Under the pieces are notes generated by a model. It was not told where the DNA came from. It saw only the letters and a list, made by a program, of their open reading frames with translations, and ran no database searches. From assembly GCA_903970145.1 (NCBI GenBank), contig CAJCHO010000058.1, positions 41,320-105,319 of the forward strand: 64,000 bases of DNA, written 5' to 3'. Numbering within the stretch: position 1 is the stretch's first letter; each line of letters begins with the position of its first letter. Positions 26,903 to 36,265 of this stretch are shown here, piece by piece. This stretch comes from Mycobacteriaceae bacterium. GTDB taxonomy: Bacteria; Pseudomonadota; Gammaproteobacteria; Burkholderiales; Burkholderiaceae_D. Both the position numbers and the translations under genes were made by a program.

Positions 26903-27946
26903 CTATCCCGGGAAATTATCCTTCATGGCCGCCTTGTTGCGGGCTTCGGCACTGGCAACGACATTGCGGCGCACGAGATCAAGCAGGTTCTGGTCGAGCG
27001 TTTGCATGCCGTATTGCTGGCCGGTTTGGATCGCCGAGTACATCTGTGCGACTTTGTTCTCGCGGATCAGGTTACGGATTGCAGGAGTACCAATCATGAT
27101 TTCATGGGCCGCAACACGACCTGCACCATCCTTGGTCTTCAGGAGAGTCTGCGAGATCACTGCGCGCAGGGACTCGGAGAGCATGGCGCGCACCATTTCC
27201 TTTTCCGCCGCCGGGAATACGTCGACGATCCGGTCGATGGTCTTGGCGGCCGAGGAAGTATGCAGCGTGCCAAATACCAAGTGGCCGGTTTCCGCAGCAG
27301 TCAGCGCAAGGCGGATTGTTTCCAGATCGCGCAACTCGCCCACCAGGATCACGTCCGGATCCTCACGCAGTGCCGAGCGCAGCGCGTTGTTGAAGGACAG
27401 GGTGTGTGGTCCGACCTCACGTTGATTGATCAGGCACTTCTTGGATTCATGCACGAACTCGATCGGGTCCTCGACTGTCAAGATGTGGCCGTACTCGTTG
27501 TCGTTGACGTGATTGACCATCGCGGCAAGCGTAGTCGACTTGCCCGAGCCTGTCGGTCCGGTCACCAGCACGATGCCGCGCGGCTGGTTCGAGATATCGA
27601 CGAAGATCTTGGGCGCGGCCAGTTCGTCGAGCGACAACACCTTCGAGGGAATGGTCCGCATGACCGCGCCGGCGCCACGATTCTGGACAAAGGCGTTGAC
27701 TCGAAAGCGCGCAAGCCCGGGAATCGCAAACGAGAAGTCGCACTCGAGGTTTTCCTCGTAGAACTTGCGCTGCCCGTCGTTCATGATGTCGTAAATCATC
27801 CCGTGCACGTCCTTATGCTCCATGGGCGGCAGGTTGATGCGACGCACGTCCCCATGCACGCGGATCATCGGCGGCAATCCAGCTGAGAGGTGCAAATCTG
27901 ACGCCTTGTTCTTGACGACAAAGGCGAGCAGTTCCGAGATGTCCAT
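26903..27946 (-). CDS. pilT: Type IV pilus retraction ATPase PilT
   Basis: A 347-residue hexameric ATPase that disassembles type IV pili and drives twitching. It shows Walker A GPTGSGKSTT, ILTVEDPIEFVH, Walker B DVILVGELRDLETI, HLVFGTLHTSSA and the C-terminal AIRNLIRENKVAQM, the AIRNLIRE motif specific for PilT retraction. The start DISELLAFVVKNKASDLHLS is standard, with AAGGA upstream. It is divergent from yggS. Confidence 0.96.
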   Translation of the reverse strand: MDISELLAFVVKNKASDLHLSAGLPPMIRVHGDVRRINLPPMEHKDVHGMIYDIMNDGQRKFYEENLECDFSFAIPGLARFRVNAFVQNRGAGAVMRTIPSKVLSLDELAAPKIFVDISNQPRGIVLVTGPTGSGKSTTLAAMVNHVNDNEYGHILTVEDPIEFVHESKKCLINQREVGPHTLSFNNALRSALREDPDVILVGELRDLETIRLALTAAETGHLVFGTLHTSSAAKTIDRIVDVFPAAEKEMVRAMLSESLRAVISQTLLKTKDGAGRVAAHEIMIGTPAIRNLIRENKVAQMYSAIQTGQQYGMQTLDQNLLDLVRRNVVASAEARNKAAMKDNFPG

Positions 27947-28061
27947 TTATAATCCTTCGCTGGGTGTGCGGCAGCCACGATTGGTGGCGCGTCGGTCGCG
28001 CCGCAAGTGTTGCGCACTCGCCTAATGCGCCCGCAACAACACCGGATTGGCCTTGGCGATT

Positions 28062-28784
28062 ATGTCTACAATTGCGTCGAACTTGCAAGCCGTGCGCGAG
28101 CGGATTGTCCTGTCCGCACAGCGCTGTGGGCGTGATCCGGCTGAGGTGCGGCTGATCGTGGTGAGCAAAACCTTCGACGCACGCGCGGTCTGTGACGCGC
28201 GCGCAGCCGGAGCGCTGGAATTCGGCGAAAACTACCTGCAGGAGGCCTTGGCAAAAATGGCTGCCACTGAGCAGTTATGCCCACGCCAGGACGCGCCGCT
28301 CGTCTGGCACATGATTGGACCGATCCAGAGCAACAAGACGCGCGCCATCGCAGAGCATTTCGACTGGGTCCACTCGATCGAACGCGCACAGATAGCCCAG
28401 CGCCTGTCGGCGCAGCGTCCGGCCAGCCTTGCTGCCCTGAAAGTCTGCCTGCAGATCAATGTTAGCGGTGAAGCGAGTAAGAGCGGTGTCAATCCGGACG
28501 AACTTGGCGAACTTGCCCGAAGTGTGGCGGACTTACCACGACTCGAATTGGCTGGTCTCATGGCAGTCCCAGCGCCGAGCGATGACCCCCGTCTGCAACG
28601 CGCAGCGTTCGCGCGGCTTCGCGGGCTGTCGGAGGATCTCAGGGCAGCCGGGCTGATCGGGCATGAACTGTCAATGGGCATGTCCGGTGACCTGGAATCC
28701 GCGATCGCCGAGGGCGCTACCATGGTGCGTGTCGGCACCGCCATTTTCGGGGAGCGCGCGAAATCGATCCCCAGTTCCGGATAG
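28062..28784 (+). CDS. yggS: YggS-family pyridoxal-phosphate-binding protein
   Basis: A 240-residue PLPBP/YggS homologue that buffers pyridoxal phosphate and affects amino-acid homeostasis. The PLP lysine is in LIVVSKTF (near residue 36); GENYLQEAL, WHMIGPIQSNKTR and ELSMGMSGDLESAI are conserved blocks. The ATG at 28062 is preferred to a TTG five codons earlier. yggS-proC divergent from pilT is a standard proteobacterial order. Confidence 0.95.
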   Translation: MSTIASNLQAVRERIVLSAQRCGRDPAEVRLIVVSKTFDARAVCDARAAGALEFGENYLQEALAKMAATEQLCPRQDAPLVWHMIGPIQSNKTRAIAEHFDWVHSIERAQIAQRLSAQRPASLAALKVCLQINVSGEASKSGVNPDELGELARSVADLPRLELAGLMAVPAPSDDPRLQRAAFARLRGLSEDLRAAGLIGHELSMGMSGDLESAIAEGATMVRVGTAIFGERAKSIPSSG

Positions 28785-28787
28785 GAA

Positions 28788-29618
28788 ATGTCAAAAATCT
28801 CGAATTTGCGTATCGGATTCATCGGCGGCGGCAACATGGCCTGCGCCCTGATCGGCGGCCTCGTCAAGCAAGGGGGCAACTGCAGCGCCATGGTGGTGGT
28901 CGAGCCCGATGAAAAAGGTCGAGAGCGCCTCGCCCGCTTTACGGGCCTGGCGGTGCTCTGCGAACCGGGCGCGGCGCTCGCCCAATGCGACGCTGTCATT
29001 TTTGCGGTCAAGCCGCAACAGATGCACGCAGCAGTCCAGGGAGCAGAACGCTGGCTCGGTCAGGCGCTCGTGATCAGCATCGCCGCCGGTATCCGTATTG
29101 CAGATATCGCGCGCTGGTTGGGTCGCGCAGCGCCGATCGTGCGCGCCATGCCCAACACCCCGGCGCTGGTTGGGGCCGGAATCAGCGGCCTCTTCGCAAA
29201 CCCTGAAGTCACGGTGCGACAGCGCGAACTGGCGAGCCTGGCACTGGAAGCGGTTGGTAGGGTGCTCTGGCTGGACAACGAAGCACAGCTGGACGTCGTC
29301 ACCGCGCTGTCGGGTAGCGGGCCCGCCTACTTCTTCTATTTCATGGAAAGCATGCAGAAGTCGGCCCAGCATCTGGGCCTGAACGAGAAGCAGGCGCGCG
29401 CGCTGGTAGAGGCGACCTGCGCGGGTGCCGCCGCGCTGGCTGCCGATTCCGGCGACGCACTCACCGATTTGCGAGCGCGCGTAACGTCCAAGGGCGGCAC
29501 GACCTTCGCAGCCCTCGAAGTGCTCGATGCCAGAACGGTTGGTTCCGCCATCGAACAAGCCGTTAGCGCAGCGACTCGCCGCGCAGCCGAGCTAGGTGAC
29601 GAGTTCGGTCGCGACTAG
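28788..29618 (+). CDS. proC: Pyrroline-5-carboxylate reductase
   Basis: A 276-residue reductase for the last step of proline synthesis. It has the Rossmann motif [13 protein letters not shown] at the N terminus, [14 protein letters not shown], and the C-terminal [14 protein letters not shown] and [11 protein letters not shown] signatures. It follows yggS by three bases. Its stop overlaps the stop of ubiA on the other strand by four bases. Confidence 0.97.
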   Translation: MSKISNLRIGFIGGGNMACALIGGLVKQGGNCSAMVVVEPDEKGRERLARFTGLAVLCEPGAALAQCDAVIFAVKPQQMHAAVQGAERWLGQALVISIAAGIRIADIARWLGRAAPIVRAMPNTPALVGAGISGLFANPEVTVRQRELASLALEAVGRVLWLDNEAQLDVVTALSGSGPAYFFYFMESMQKSAQHLGLNEKQARALVEATCAGAAALAADSGDALTDLRARVTSKGGTTFAALEVLDARTVGSAIEQAVSAATRRAAELGDEFGRD

Positions 29619-30478
29619 CGCCAAGGCACGAGGTAGTCGAGCGCGAGGCCAGCGAATACCGCGAAGCCAAACCAGTTGTTATGCAGAAATGCCCTAAAGC
29701 AATCGGCCGGTTCACGGCGTCGAATCAGGCGGTAATGATAGAGAGCGATCAGTGCGGCGAGGGCCACGCCGAGATTGAACCAGATGCCACGCCCGGCGAG
29801 CACTCCGACGGTGTAGAGTCCTGTCAGGGTCAGTGCATAACAGACCACTATCGCCGTCACGTCGCGACTGCCAAAGGTAATCGCCGCGGTATGAATGCCG
29901 ATCTTGATGTCGTCCTCGCGATCGACCATCGCGTACTCGGTATCGTAGGCGATCGCCCAGAAGACATTGGCGAGCAGCAACAGCCACGCCAGCAAAGGCA
30001 CCTGGCCGAGGACCGCGGCGAAGGCCATCGGGATGCCGAACCCGAAGGCGATGCCAAGGTAAGCCTGGGGTAGAGCAAGAAAGCGTTTGGTATACGGATA
30101 GGTGGAGGCGATCAGCGCAGCGCAGACGGCAAGAACAATGGTCAGAGCATTCAGGCCCAGTACGAGGGTGAACGCAATCAGTGCCAATAGACACCCTACC
30201 AGCACCGCCTCCCAGGGTGCGATCGCACCGCTTGTCACAGGCCGCGCCTGCGTGCGCCTGACGTGACGGTCAAAGTCGCGATCCGCGAAGTCGTTGATCG
30301 CGCAACCTGCTGAGCGCATCAACACCGTGCCGGCGACAAATATGGCGAGAATTGCGGGATTCGGATGGCCCGCGCTGGCGATCCATAAGGCCCACAGCGT
30401 TGGCCACAGGAGGAGCAGGATCCCGATGGGGCGATCGAGCCGCACCAGTCTGGCGTAGAGGATCAGGCGAGAGGTCAT
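29615..30478 (-). CDS. ubiA: 4-hydroxybenzoate polyprenyltransferase
   Basis: A 287-residue membrane prenyltransferase joining 4-hydroxybenzoate to the isoprenoid tail of ubiquinone. Both Asp-rich motifs are intact: NDFADRDFD and [12 protein letters not shown]. About eight or nine membrane helices are expected. ubiC is not adjacent. The gene is notable here because 4-hydroxybenzoate is also a possible starter for the pigment cluster at 44559-61316. Confidence 0.95.
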   Translation of the reverse strand: MTSRLILYARLVRLDRPIGILLLLWPTLWALWIASAGHPNPAILAIFVAGTVLMRSAGCAINDFADRDFDRHVRRTQARPVTSGAIAPWEAVLVGCLLALIAFTLVLGLNALTIVLAVCAALIASTYPYTKRFLALPQAYLGIAFGFGIPMAFAAVLGQVPLLAWLLLLANVFWAIAYDTEYAMVDREDDIKIGIHTAAITFGSRDVTAIVVCYALTLTGLYTVGVLAGRGIWFNLGVALAALIALYHYRLIRRREPADCFRAFLHNNWFGFAVFAGLALDYLVPWR

Positions 30479-30555
30479 TTACCGGGGAGTCCGCTTGCGC
30501 ATGGAGGAGATTCTTGCGCGTCTGGGACGATAGGATACGGCAATCGGCACGCCGC

Positions 30556-31767
30556 TCAGTGAGCCAGTGCCCGGGCACAGGCTGCGGCGCTGGCCCACGC
30601 CCACTGGAAGTTGTAGCCACCGAGCCAGCCCGTCACATCGACCACTTCGCCGATAAAAAATAGTCCGGGCACGAGTTCGCTTTGCAGGGAACGCGAGTTC
30701 AACTGTCGTGTATCGACGCCACCGGCCATGACCTCGGCCTTGCGCCAACCCTCCGAACCATCGGGCTCGACCTGCCAGCCCTTGAGCGACGCACCCAGGG
30801 CACGCAGATCCGAGTCGCGCATCTGCGCAATCGGCTGGGTCGCGTCGAGCTGCGCCTGGGCAAGCCAGCTTGCCGCCAGTCGCGCGGGCAGGTGGCTGGC
30901 GAGTTCCTTGCCAAGCTGGTGGCGTGCACCGCGTTTGGCTTCCAGGAGGGCCTCGACAATATCGACTCCGGGGACAAGATCGATCGACAACGCGCTGCCG
31001 TGGCGCCAGTAGCTCGATGCCTGCAGGATCGCCGGTCCGGACAGGCCGCGATGCGTAAAAAGCAGGTCCTCGACAAACCGCACTGCGCGTTCACCGGCCG
31101 GGACAGTGCAGCCCGCTTCCACTTCCAGGGAGACACCGGCAAGCTCGACAAAGCGCTGCCAGTGCGCGGCAGAGAAAGTGAGCGGCACGAGTGCTGGCCG
31201 TGGTTCGATGATGCGATGGCCGAACTGGCGCGCCACGCGCATACCGAAGTCGCTCGCGCCGATCTTAGGGATCGACAGACCGCCTGTGGCGACAACGAGA
31301 TTATCGGCATGCAAGTCGCCGCGCTCGCTAGCGAGGACAAAGCACGCGCCGCGACGCTCGACCGCAGTGAGCTTGCAGGGATGCCAGAGTTCCACGCCTG
31401 TCTCATCGCAATCTGAGCAGAGCATGCCGATGATGTCCTGCGCGCTGTCGTCGCAAAACAGCTGGCCCTTGTGTTTTTCATGCCAGGCGATGCCACGCGT
31501 TTGCAGCAGCGCGATGAAGTCCTGGGGTGTGAATCCGGCGAGAGCCGAGCGACAGAAATGCGGATTGGCCCCGAGGAAGTTTTCCGGGGTGGTGTAGAGA
31601 TTGGTGAAATTGCAGCGTCCGCCCCCGGAAATGCGGATCTTTTCGGCCAGCTTTGGCGCGTGTTCGATCAGGATGACAGAACGACCCGCGCGTGCAATGC
31701 GGGCGGCGGCAAACAGGCCCGCCGCGCCAGCCCCGACTATCGCGACATCGCAATCAGCCACGGGCAC
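30556..31767 (-). CDS. NAD(P)/FAD-dependent flavoprotein, HI0933/YhiN family
   Basis: A 403-residue flavoprotein with an FAD-binding start (VAIVGAGAAGLFAAARIARAG), the family signature SGGGRCNFTN, VATGGLSIPKIGASDFG and a C-terminal GLFFIGEVVDVTGWLGGYN. The family (also annotated BaiN/RdsA) contains oxidoreductases of poorly known substrate. It is leftward, 30 bases after dps starts the next leftward block. Confidence 0.9.
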   Translation of the reverse strand: MPVADCDVAIVGAGAAGLFAAARIARAGRSVILIEHAPKLAEKIRISGGGRCNFTNLYTTPENFLGANPHFCRSALAGFTPQDFIALLQTRGIAWHEKHKGQLFCDDSAQDIIGMLCSDCDETGVELWHPCKLTAVERRGACFVLASERGDLHADNLVVATGGLSIPKIGASDFGMRVARQFGHRIIEPRPALVPLTFSAAHWQRFVELAGVSLEVEAGCTVPAGERAVRFVEDLLFTHRGLSGPAILQASSYWRHGSALSIDLVPGVDIVEALLEAKRGARHQLGKELASHLPARLAASWLAQAQLDATQPIAQMRDSDLRALGASLKGWQVEPDGSEGWRKAEVMAGGVDTRQLNSRSLQSELVPGLFFIGEVVDVTGWLGGYNFQWAWASAAACARALAH

Positions 31768-31797
31768 GCCGCAGCAGGCGCACGCCCGCCAGGTACA

Positions 31798-32304
31798 TCA
31801 CTGCCCGTAGGAGCGCAGCATCCAGGCCATTTTTTCGTGTTCGCGCAACAGGCCCGTCAGAAAATCCTCGGTGCCAACGTCACCCGCACGGCCGACCTTC
31901 TCGATGTCGGCGCGCAGCAGCCGCGCCAGGTTTTCGTGGTCCTTCAGGAGCGCGCCCAACATCGCCTCGGCGGGTTGTGCAGCACCGCTCTCCTCAGACA
32001 AACGCGTGACGCGCAGGAACTGGCTCATCGAACCGGGCGCACGCGCGCCCAGCGAGCGAATCCGCTCGGCCACGTCGTCAAATATCTCATCGAGTGCTTC
32101 GTACTGCGCCTCGAAGAATTTGTGCAATTCCGAAAAGTCGCGACCGACGACATTCCAGTGAAAATTGCGTGTCTTCACGTATAAGAGGACCTCGTCGGCG
32201 AGCACCGTCTCGAGTACGGCGCTCGCAACCGCGCGGGTTCGCTCACTGATACCGATGGCGACCGAACGCTCCTTGGCGCCCTTGTCAGATTCCTTCCTGG
32301 CCAT
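31798..32304 (-). CDS. dps: Dps-family DNA-protection ferritin
   Basis: A 168-residue dodecameric mini-ferritin that oxidises Fe2+ with peroxide and coats DNA. Ferroxidase residues are in FHWNVVGRDFSELHKFFEAQYEALDEIFDDVAERI. The basic N-terminal tail (MARKESDKGAKER) fits DNA binding. It lies 96 bases downstream of oxyR on the same strand, with an ATAG-N8-CTAT OxyR-like site between, so peroxide induction by OxyR is likely. Confidence 0.93.
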   Translation of the reverse strand: MARKESDKGAKERSVAIGISERTRAVASAVLETVLADEVLLYVKTRNFHWNVVGRDFSELHKFFEAQYEALDEIFDDVAERIRSLGARAPGSMSQFLRVTRLSEESGAAQPAEAMLGALLKDHENLARLLRADIEKVGRAGDVGTEDFLTGLLREHEKMAWMLRSYGQ

Positions 32305-32332
32305 TTGCCCTCCTCTAAGTCTGATCGCTTGA

Positions 32333-32348
32333 ATAGTCCAAATGCTAT
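32333..32348. promoter_or_regulatory. OxyR-like half-site ahead of dps
   Basis: ATAG (32333-32336) and CTAT (32345-32348) form an inverted pair 29 bases upstream of the dps start. The E. coli OxyR half-site has seven bases between these tetrads; here there are eight, so this is a near match only. Confidence 0.35.
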
Positions 32349-32400
32349 CGATGCGCGAGCCCTGGTGCCAATTGATTGATCCAACCGGAACGATAGCGGC

Positions 32401-33345
32401 TTACACCGGGAATTGCCCGGCCGGCAGGTAGTGAACCCCAGGGAGTTTGCACGCGACGACAGCAGCACGCAGCGCCTCGATGGCATCGCGACGCGGGAAG
32501 GATTTGCGCCACACCAGCACGACGCGCCGATGCGGTGCCGGCTTGTCGAAAGGAATGTAGCGCAAGAGCTCGTTACGCTGTGGCTCGGTCGGCAATGAGG
32601 TCTGCGGCAGCACGGTGACACCAACCCCACTGGCGACCATGTGACGAATGGTTTCGAGCGAGCTGCCCTCAAAGGTCTTTTGCATGCCTGCAGGACTGGG
32701 CGCGAATCGCAGCAGTTCGGGACAGACTTCAAGCACCTGATCACGGAAACAGTGGCCACTGCCCAAAAGCAGCATGGTTTCGCCCTTCAACTCCTCGGTC
32801 GCCACCGATTTGCGCTTGGCCCAGGGGTGATCGCGCGGCACGGCAACCACGAAAGGTTCGTCATACAGGGGCTCTGCCATCAGGCCTGACTCCGGCAGGG
32901 GCAAGGCCAGGATCGCCGCGTCGAGTTCGCCAAGCTTGATCATCTCAAGAAGACGCACCGTGAAGTTTTCCTGCAGCAGCAGCGGCATGCCCGGAACAGC
33001 CGCGATGATGTGCTTCATGAATTCGGGCAACAGGTAAGGGCCGATGGTATAAATGATGCCCAGACGCAGCGGCCCCACCAGAGGATTCTTGCCTTGCTTG
33101 GCGAGTTCCTTGATCGTGCCGGCCACTTCAAGGACCTTCTCGGCCTGGGTCAGGATCTCGCGACCGACCGGGGTTACGCTTATCTCGTTGCTGGCGCGCT
33201 CGAACAGGGTCACGCCGAGCTCTTCCTCGAGCTTTTTGATCGCCACCGACAGGGTCGGCTGGCTGACAAAGCAGGATTCAGCGGCACGCCCGAAGTGGCG
33301 CTCGCGCGCCACCGCAACAATGTAGCGAAGTTCAGTAAGAGTCAT
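32401..33345 (-). CDS. oxyR: Hydrogen-peroxide sensor regulator OxyR
   Basis: A 314-residue LysR-type regulator. The winged-helix start TLTELRYIVAVARERHFGRAAESCFVSQPTLSVAIKKLEEELG is diagnostic, and the two redox cysteines are visible in GSGHCFRDQVLEVCPEL, spaced as Cys199/Cys208 of E. coli. It should form a disulfide on peroxide exposure and switch on dps and other defence genes. It lies just upstream of dps; ohr at 36266 is a second hydroperoxide gene nearby. Confidence 0.96.
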   Translation of the reverse strand: MTLTELRYIVAVARERHFGRAAESCFVSQPTLSVAIKKLEEELGVTLFERASNEISVTPVGREILTQAEKVLEVAGTIKELAKQGKNPLVGPLRLGIIYTIGPYLLPEFMKHIIAAVPGMPLLLQENFTVRLLEMIKLGELDAAILALPLPESGLMAEPLYDEPFVVAVPRDHPWAKRKSVATEELKGETMLLLGSGHCFRDQVLEVCPELLRFAPSPAGMQKTFEGSSLETIRHMVASGVGVTVLPQTSLPTEPQRNELLRYIPFDKPAPHRRVVLVWRKSFPRRDAIEALRAAVVACKLPGVHYLPAGQFPV

Positions 33346-33380
33346 GGGACAGTCGGCGATTCAGAGACCAATTGATAAAG

Positions 33381-33393
33381 GCTATCGTATAGC
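33381..33393. promoter_or_regulatory. Palindrome in the oxyR promoter region
   Basis: GCTAT-CGT-ATAGC is a perfect inverted repeat 36 bases upstream of the oxyR start. It shares CTAT/ATAG tetrads with OxyR sites but in the reverse arrangement and with three bases between. It may mark autoregulation; a chance repeat is also possible. Confidence 0.25.
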
Positions 33394-33398
33394 ACAAT

Positions 33399-34385
33399 TC
33401 AAGAGATTTTATCATCCCCCTTCCGGCTGAGCTGCCAGCATTGATGCACGCGTCGATCGCGAAAGTCCACGGGGACGGTACGCGCGCTGATGTCGGCGAT
33501 TCGCGCCTCGTGCGCCAGGGTTTCGTCAAGACGAAATCCGCGCAGATTGGTCGAGAAGTAAATCTCGCCGCCGCGCTCGATCAGACCCAGGCACTGGCGC
33601 AACAGGCGCGCATGGTCGCGCTGCACGTCGAGCACCCCCTGCATTTTCTTGGAATTCGAAAAACTCGGCGGATCGATCACGATCACATCAAAGCGCTCAC
33701 CACGCGCTAACGCGGCTTCGAGCCACACCAGCACGTCCGCGCGCACGATCGTGTGTGCCTCCCGGTCGATCCCGTTCAGGGCAAAATTTCGTGCCGCCCA
33801 ATCGCAGTAGGTGTTAGAAAGATCCACCGTAGTCGAGCGCGACGCTCCCGCAGTGGCGGCATACACCGAGAAACTACCGGTGTAGGCAAACAGATTCAGA
33901 AAGCGGCGTCCGGCCACGCGTTCGCTCGCGATGCGCCGCGTATTTCGATGATCGATGAATAGTCCGGTATCGAGGTAAGTCGAGAGATTGATCCAGAAGC
34001 GTCGGCCGGCCTCCTGCACGACCAGATCTTCACCGCGAGTGGCAGCACGCTCGTATTGCAGGGTGCGGTCACCGCGCACGCGCTGGCGCATGCGTATCTT
34101 CAGGCAGATCTGGTCGCTTTCGACCTCGAGCATCTGCGCAGTGGTGTCGCGCACAAAGTCGAGCCACTCGCGATGCTCGCCGTCGGACTGCTGCCACCCG
34201 GTCTCCACTTCCTGAAGATGCACGCGCGCGCCATCCTCGGTCGCGTACCAATCCACAATGACCGGAAATTCCGGTACATCGCGATCGTAGATGCGCCAGG
34301 CGTAAACGCCCTCGCGCCGGGCCCAGCGCGCCAGGTGGCGCGCGTTCTTGGACAGGCGATTCTGGTAGGAAGCAAGGTCGGTCAC
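33399..34385 (-). CDS. rlmK: 23S rRNA (guanine-N7) methyltransferase RlmK-like
   Basis: A 328-residue methyltransferase aligning throughout with the C-terminal half of E. coli RlmKL, which makes m7G2069. Matching blocks: NRLSKNARHLARWARREGV, LWVNL-like FWINLSTYLDTGLFIDHR, FLNLFAYTGSFSVYA (SAM site), VIDPPSFSNSKKM (catalytic) and VQRDHARLL. It lacks the THUMP half, which is a separate gene at 18646-19812. RlmI (m5C) is the main alternative, but the N-terminal block favours RlmK. Confidence 0.85.
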   Translation of the reverse strand: MTDLASYQNRLSKNARHLARWARREGVYAWRIYDRDVPEFPVIVDWYATEDGARVHLQEVETGWQQSDGEHREWLDFVRDTTAQMLEVESDQICLKIRMRQRVRGDRTLQYERAATRGEDLVVQEAGRRFWINLSTYLDTGLFIDHRNTRRIASERVAGRRFLNLFAYTGSFSVYAATAGASRSTTVDLSNTYCDWAARNFALNGIDREAHTIVRADVLVWLEAALARGERFDVIVIDPPSFSNSKKMQGVLDVQRDHARLLRQCLGLIERGGEIYFSTNLRGFRLDETLAHEARIADISARTVPVDFRDRRVHQCWQLSRKGDDKIS

Positions 34386-34451
34386 CCTGACATTTTAGAC
34401 CTCTGGCGAACGACTCCATCGCAGCCTGGGGGTGCCAGGACGGCTTTTCGC

Positions 34452-34457
34452 TACAAT
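34452..34457 (+). promoter_or_regulatory. Probable -10 element ahead of tsaD
   Basis: TACAAT lies 52 bases upstream of the tsaD GTG in the 123-base gap after the divergent rlmK gene. No clear -35 element accompanies it. A 16-codon open frame starts eight bases after it and ends over the tsaD start. Confidence 0.3.
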
Positions 34458-34508
34458 CCCCGCCATGCCTGACTTCCTGCTGCACCGCCAAATCTCGACC
34501 CGCCTCCC

Positions 34509-35558
34509 GTGCTAGTTCTTGGCATCGAGAGCTCGTGCGATGAGACCGGAGTGGCGCTGTATGACCGCAGCGCCGGTGGTCTGCTCGCGCATGGACTTCA
34601 TTCCCAAATCGAGATGCATCAGGCCTACGGGGGCGTCGTTCCGGAACTGGCTTCGCGCGACCACATCGCGCGCACCCTGCCGCTAATCGAGCAGGTGCTG
34701 CGGGATGCACGCCGCACCCTGGCCGACATTGATGTAATTGCCTGTACACAAGGCCCCGGTCTGGCGGGTGCGCTCCTCGTAGGGGGTGGCATCGCGCACG
34801 GCCTCGCATTTGCACTCGGACGCCCGGTAATTGGCATCCATCATCTAGAAGGGCACCTGCTGTCCCCGCTGCTCTCGCACGACGCCCCATCATTTCCTTT
34901 TGTCGCACTGCTGGTCTCAGGTGGTCATACACAGTTGATGCGGGTTGATGCGGTGGGCGCCTACACACTACTTGGCGAAACCGTGGATGACGCCGCCGGC
35001 GAGGCATTCGACAAGACCGCAAAACTGCTTGGCCTGTCCTATCCTGGTGGCCCGGCGCTGGCGCGCCTGGCCGAGGCGGGCAACCCTGCGGCCTTCAAGC
35101 TGCCGCGTCCGATGCTTCATTCCGGCAACCTCGACTTCAGCTTCTCCGGTCTCAAGACCTCGATTGCGACTCAGGTCCGCAAACTGAACGAGGCAGGAAT
35201 GCTCAGCGAGCAGACGCGCGCGGACCTGGCCAGCGCGTTTGAGGACGCGATCACCGAAGTTCTTGTCAAGAAGGCGCTCACCGCACTGAACCAGGAAAAG
35301 CTCAAGCGCCTTGTCGTCGCCGGGGGTGTGGGCGCCAATCGGAAGTTGCGAGAGCGGCTTTCACAAGCGCTCGCGCCAGGTCATGCGAACGTGTATTTTC
35401 CTGATTTGCAATGGTGTACCGACAATGGTGCCATGATTGCTCTGGCCGCCTCTTTGCGCATCGAGGCGGGCATCGAGGCAGCCAGACCGGAGCTTGGCTT
35501 CACAGTCAAGCCGCGTTGGGATCTGGCCTCACTGACCCCGCCCAGTCCGAGCGGATGA
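34509..35558 (+). CDS. tsaD: tRNA N6-adenosine threonylcarbamoyltransferase TsaD
   Basis: A 349-residue enzyme that completes t6A37 formation on ANN-decoding tRNAs, working with TsaB, TsaE and TsaC. The GTG start gives the universal [18 protein letters not shown]. Metal-binding histidines are in [13 protein letters not shown], and [32 protein letters not shown] and [14 protein letters not shown] follow. tsaE is at 41653 in the same window. Confidence 0.97.
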   Translation: MLVLGIESSCDETGVALYDRSAGGLLAHGLHSQIEMHQAYGGVVPELASRDHIARTLPLIEQVLRDARRTLADIDVIACTQGPGLAGALLVGGGIAHGLAFALGRPVIGIHHLEGHLLSPLLSHDAPSFPFVALLVSGGHTQLMRVDAVGAYTLLGETVDDAAGEAFDKTAKLLGLSYPGGPALARLAEAGNPAAFKLPRPMLHSGNLDFSFSGLKTSIATQVRKLNEAGMLSEQTRADLASAFEDAITEVLVKKALTALNQEKLKRLVVAGGVGANRKLRERLSQALAPGHANVYFPDLQWCTDNGAMIALAASLRIEAGIEAARPELGFTVKPRWDLASLTPPSPSG

Positions 35559-35577
35559 TTCGACCAAGGAGGCTATC

Positions 35578-36063
35578 GTGCTCAAGCCCGTTCTGAATCT
35601 CAAGGAAGTGGAGTTCGACGATATTGAAGCCAACGGCCTCTACACCTCGCGGCGCGCCAGCATCGCCACGCGGATTGGCGCGCGCGACCTGGGCTACAAC
35701 CTGACCGAGCTGCCGCCCGGAAAAATGCAATGCCCCTTCCACTCGCATCACGCCGAAGAGGAGATGTTCTTCATCCTCGAAGGAGACGGGGAGCTGCGCT
35801 TTGGCGAGGCACGCTTTCCGATACACCCCCACGACGTGATTGCCTGTCCAACCGGCGGCGCCGAGGTCGCACATCAGATCATCAATACCGGCACCGTGAT
35901 GATGCGCTACCTGGCGGTTTCAACCGTAGCGGATGTCGAGATCTGCGAATATCCCGACTCCCGGAAAGTGATGGTCGCATCCAGCAAACCCGACGAGCGT
36001 CCGCTACGCAAAATCCTGCGAGCCGAGTGTACCGTCGACTATTACGACGGCGAGGAACATTGA
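35578..36063 (+). CDS. Cupin-domain protein
   Basis: A 161-residue single-domain cupin. The first metal-binding motif is HSHHAEEEMFFILEGDGELRFG (His, His, Glu) and the second is VAHQIINTGTVMMRYLAV. The start is GTG after an AGGAGG-like site. It follows tsaD by 19 bases. Members of this COG3837-like group have no settled function. Confidence 0.82.
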   Translation: MLKPVLNLKEVEFDDIEANGLYTSRRASIATRIGARDLGYNLTELPPGKMQCPFHSHHAEEEMFFILEGDGELRFGEARFPIHPHDVIACPTGGAEVAHQIINTGTVMMRYLAVSTVADVEICEYPDSRKVMVASSKPDERPLRKILRAECTVDYYDGEEH

Positions 36064-36265
36064 AGCTACAGCAGGTCGGCACGCCCCTCGTCTCCTCTGG
36101 CAGCATCGCTTGTCACGCAGGGGTCTGGTGGGCAGCCGACAGCAGTCGTTGGTAGACTCGTCGGCGCAGCATGGCGGACCGCCAAAGATGCGCGAGGATT
36201 TCCTCTCGATTCGCTCGTCAAATATCGGGATCCGCGGTTCTTGACCCCTCTCATGGAGAAACCAG
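36064..36265. other. 202-base gap ahead of ohr; nothing recognised
   Basis: No gene, RNA, repeat or convincing promoter pair is visible. It must hold the ohr promoter; no OhrR-type gene is adjacent. GGAG sits eight bases before the ohr ATG. Confidence 0.5.
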
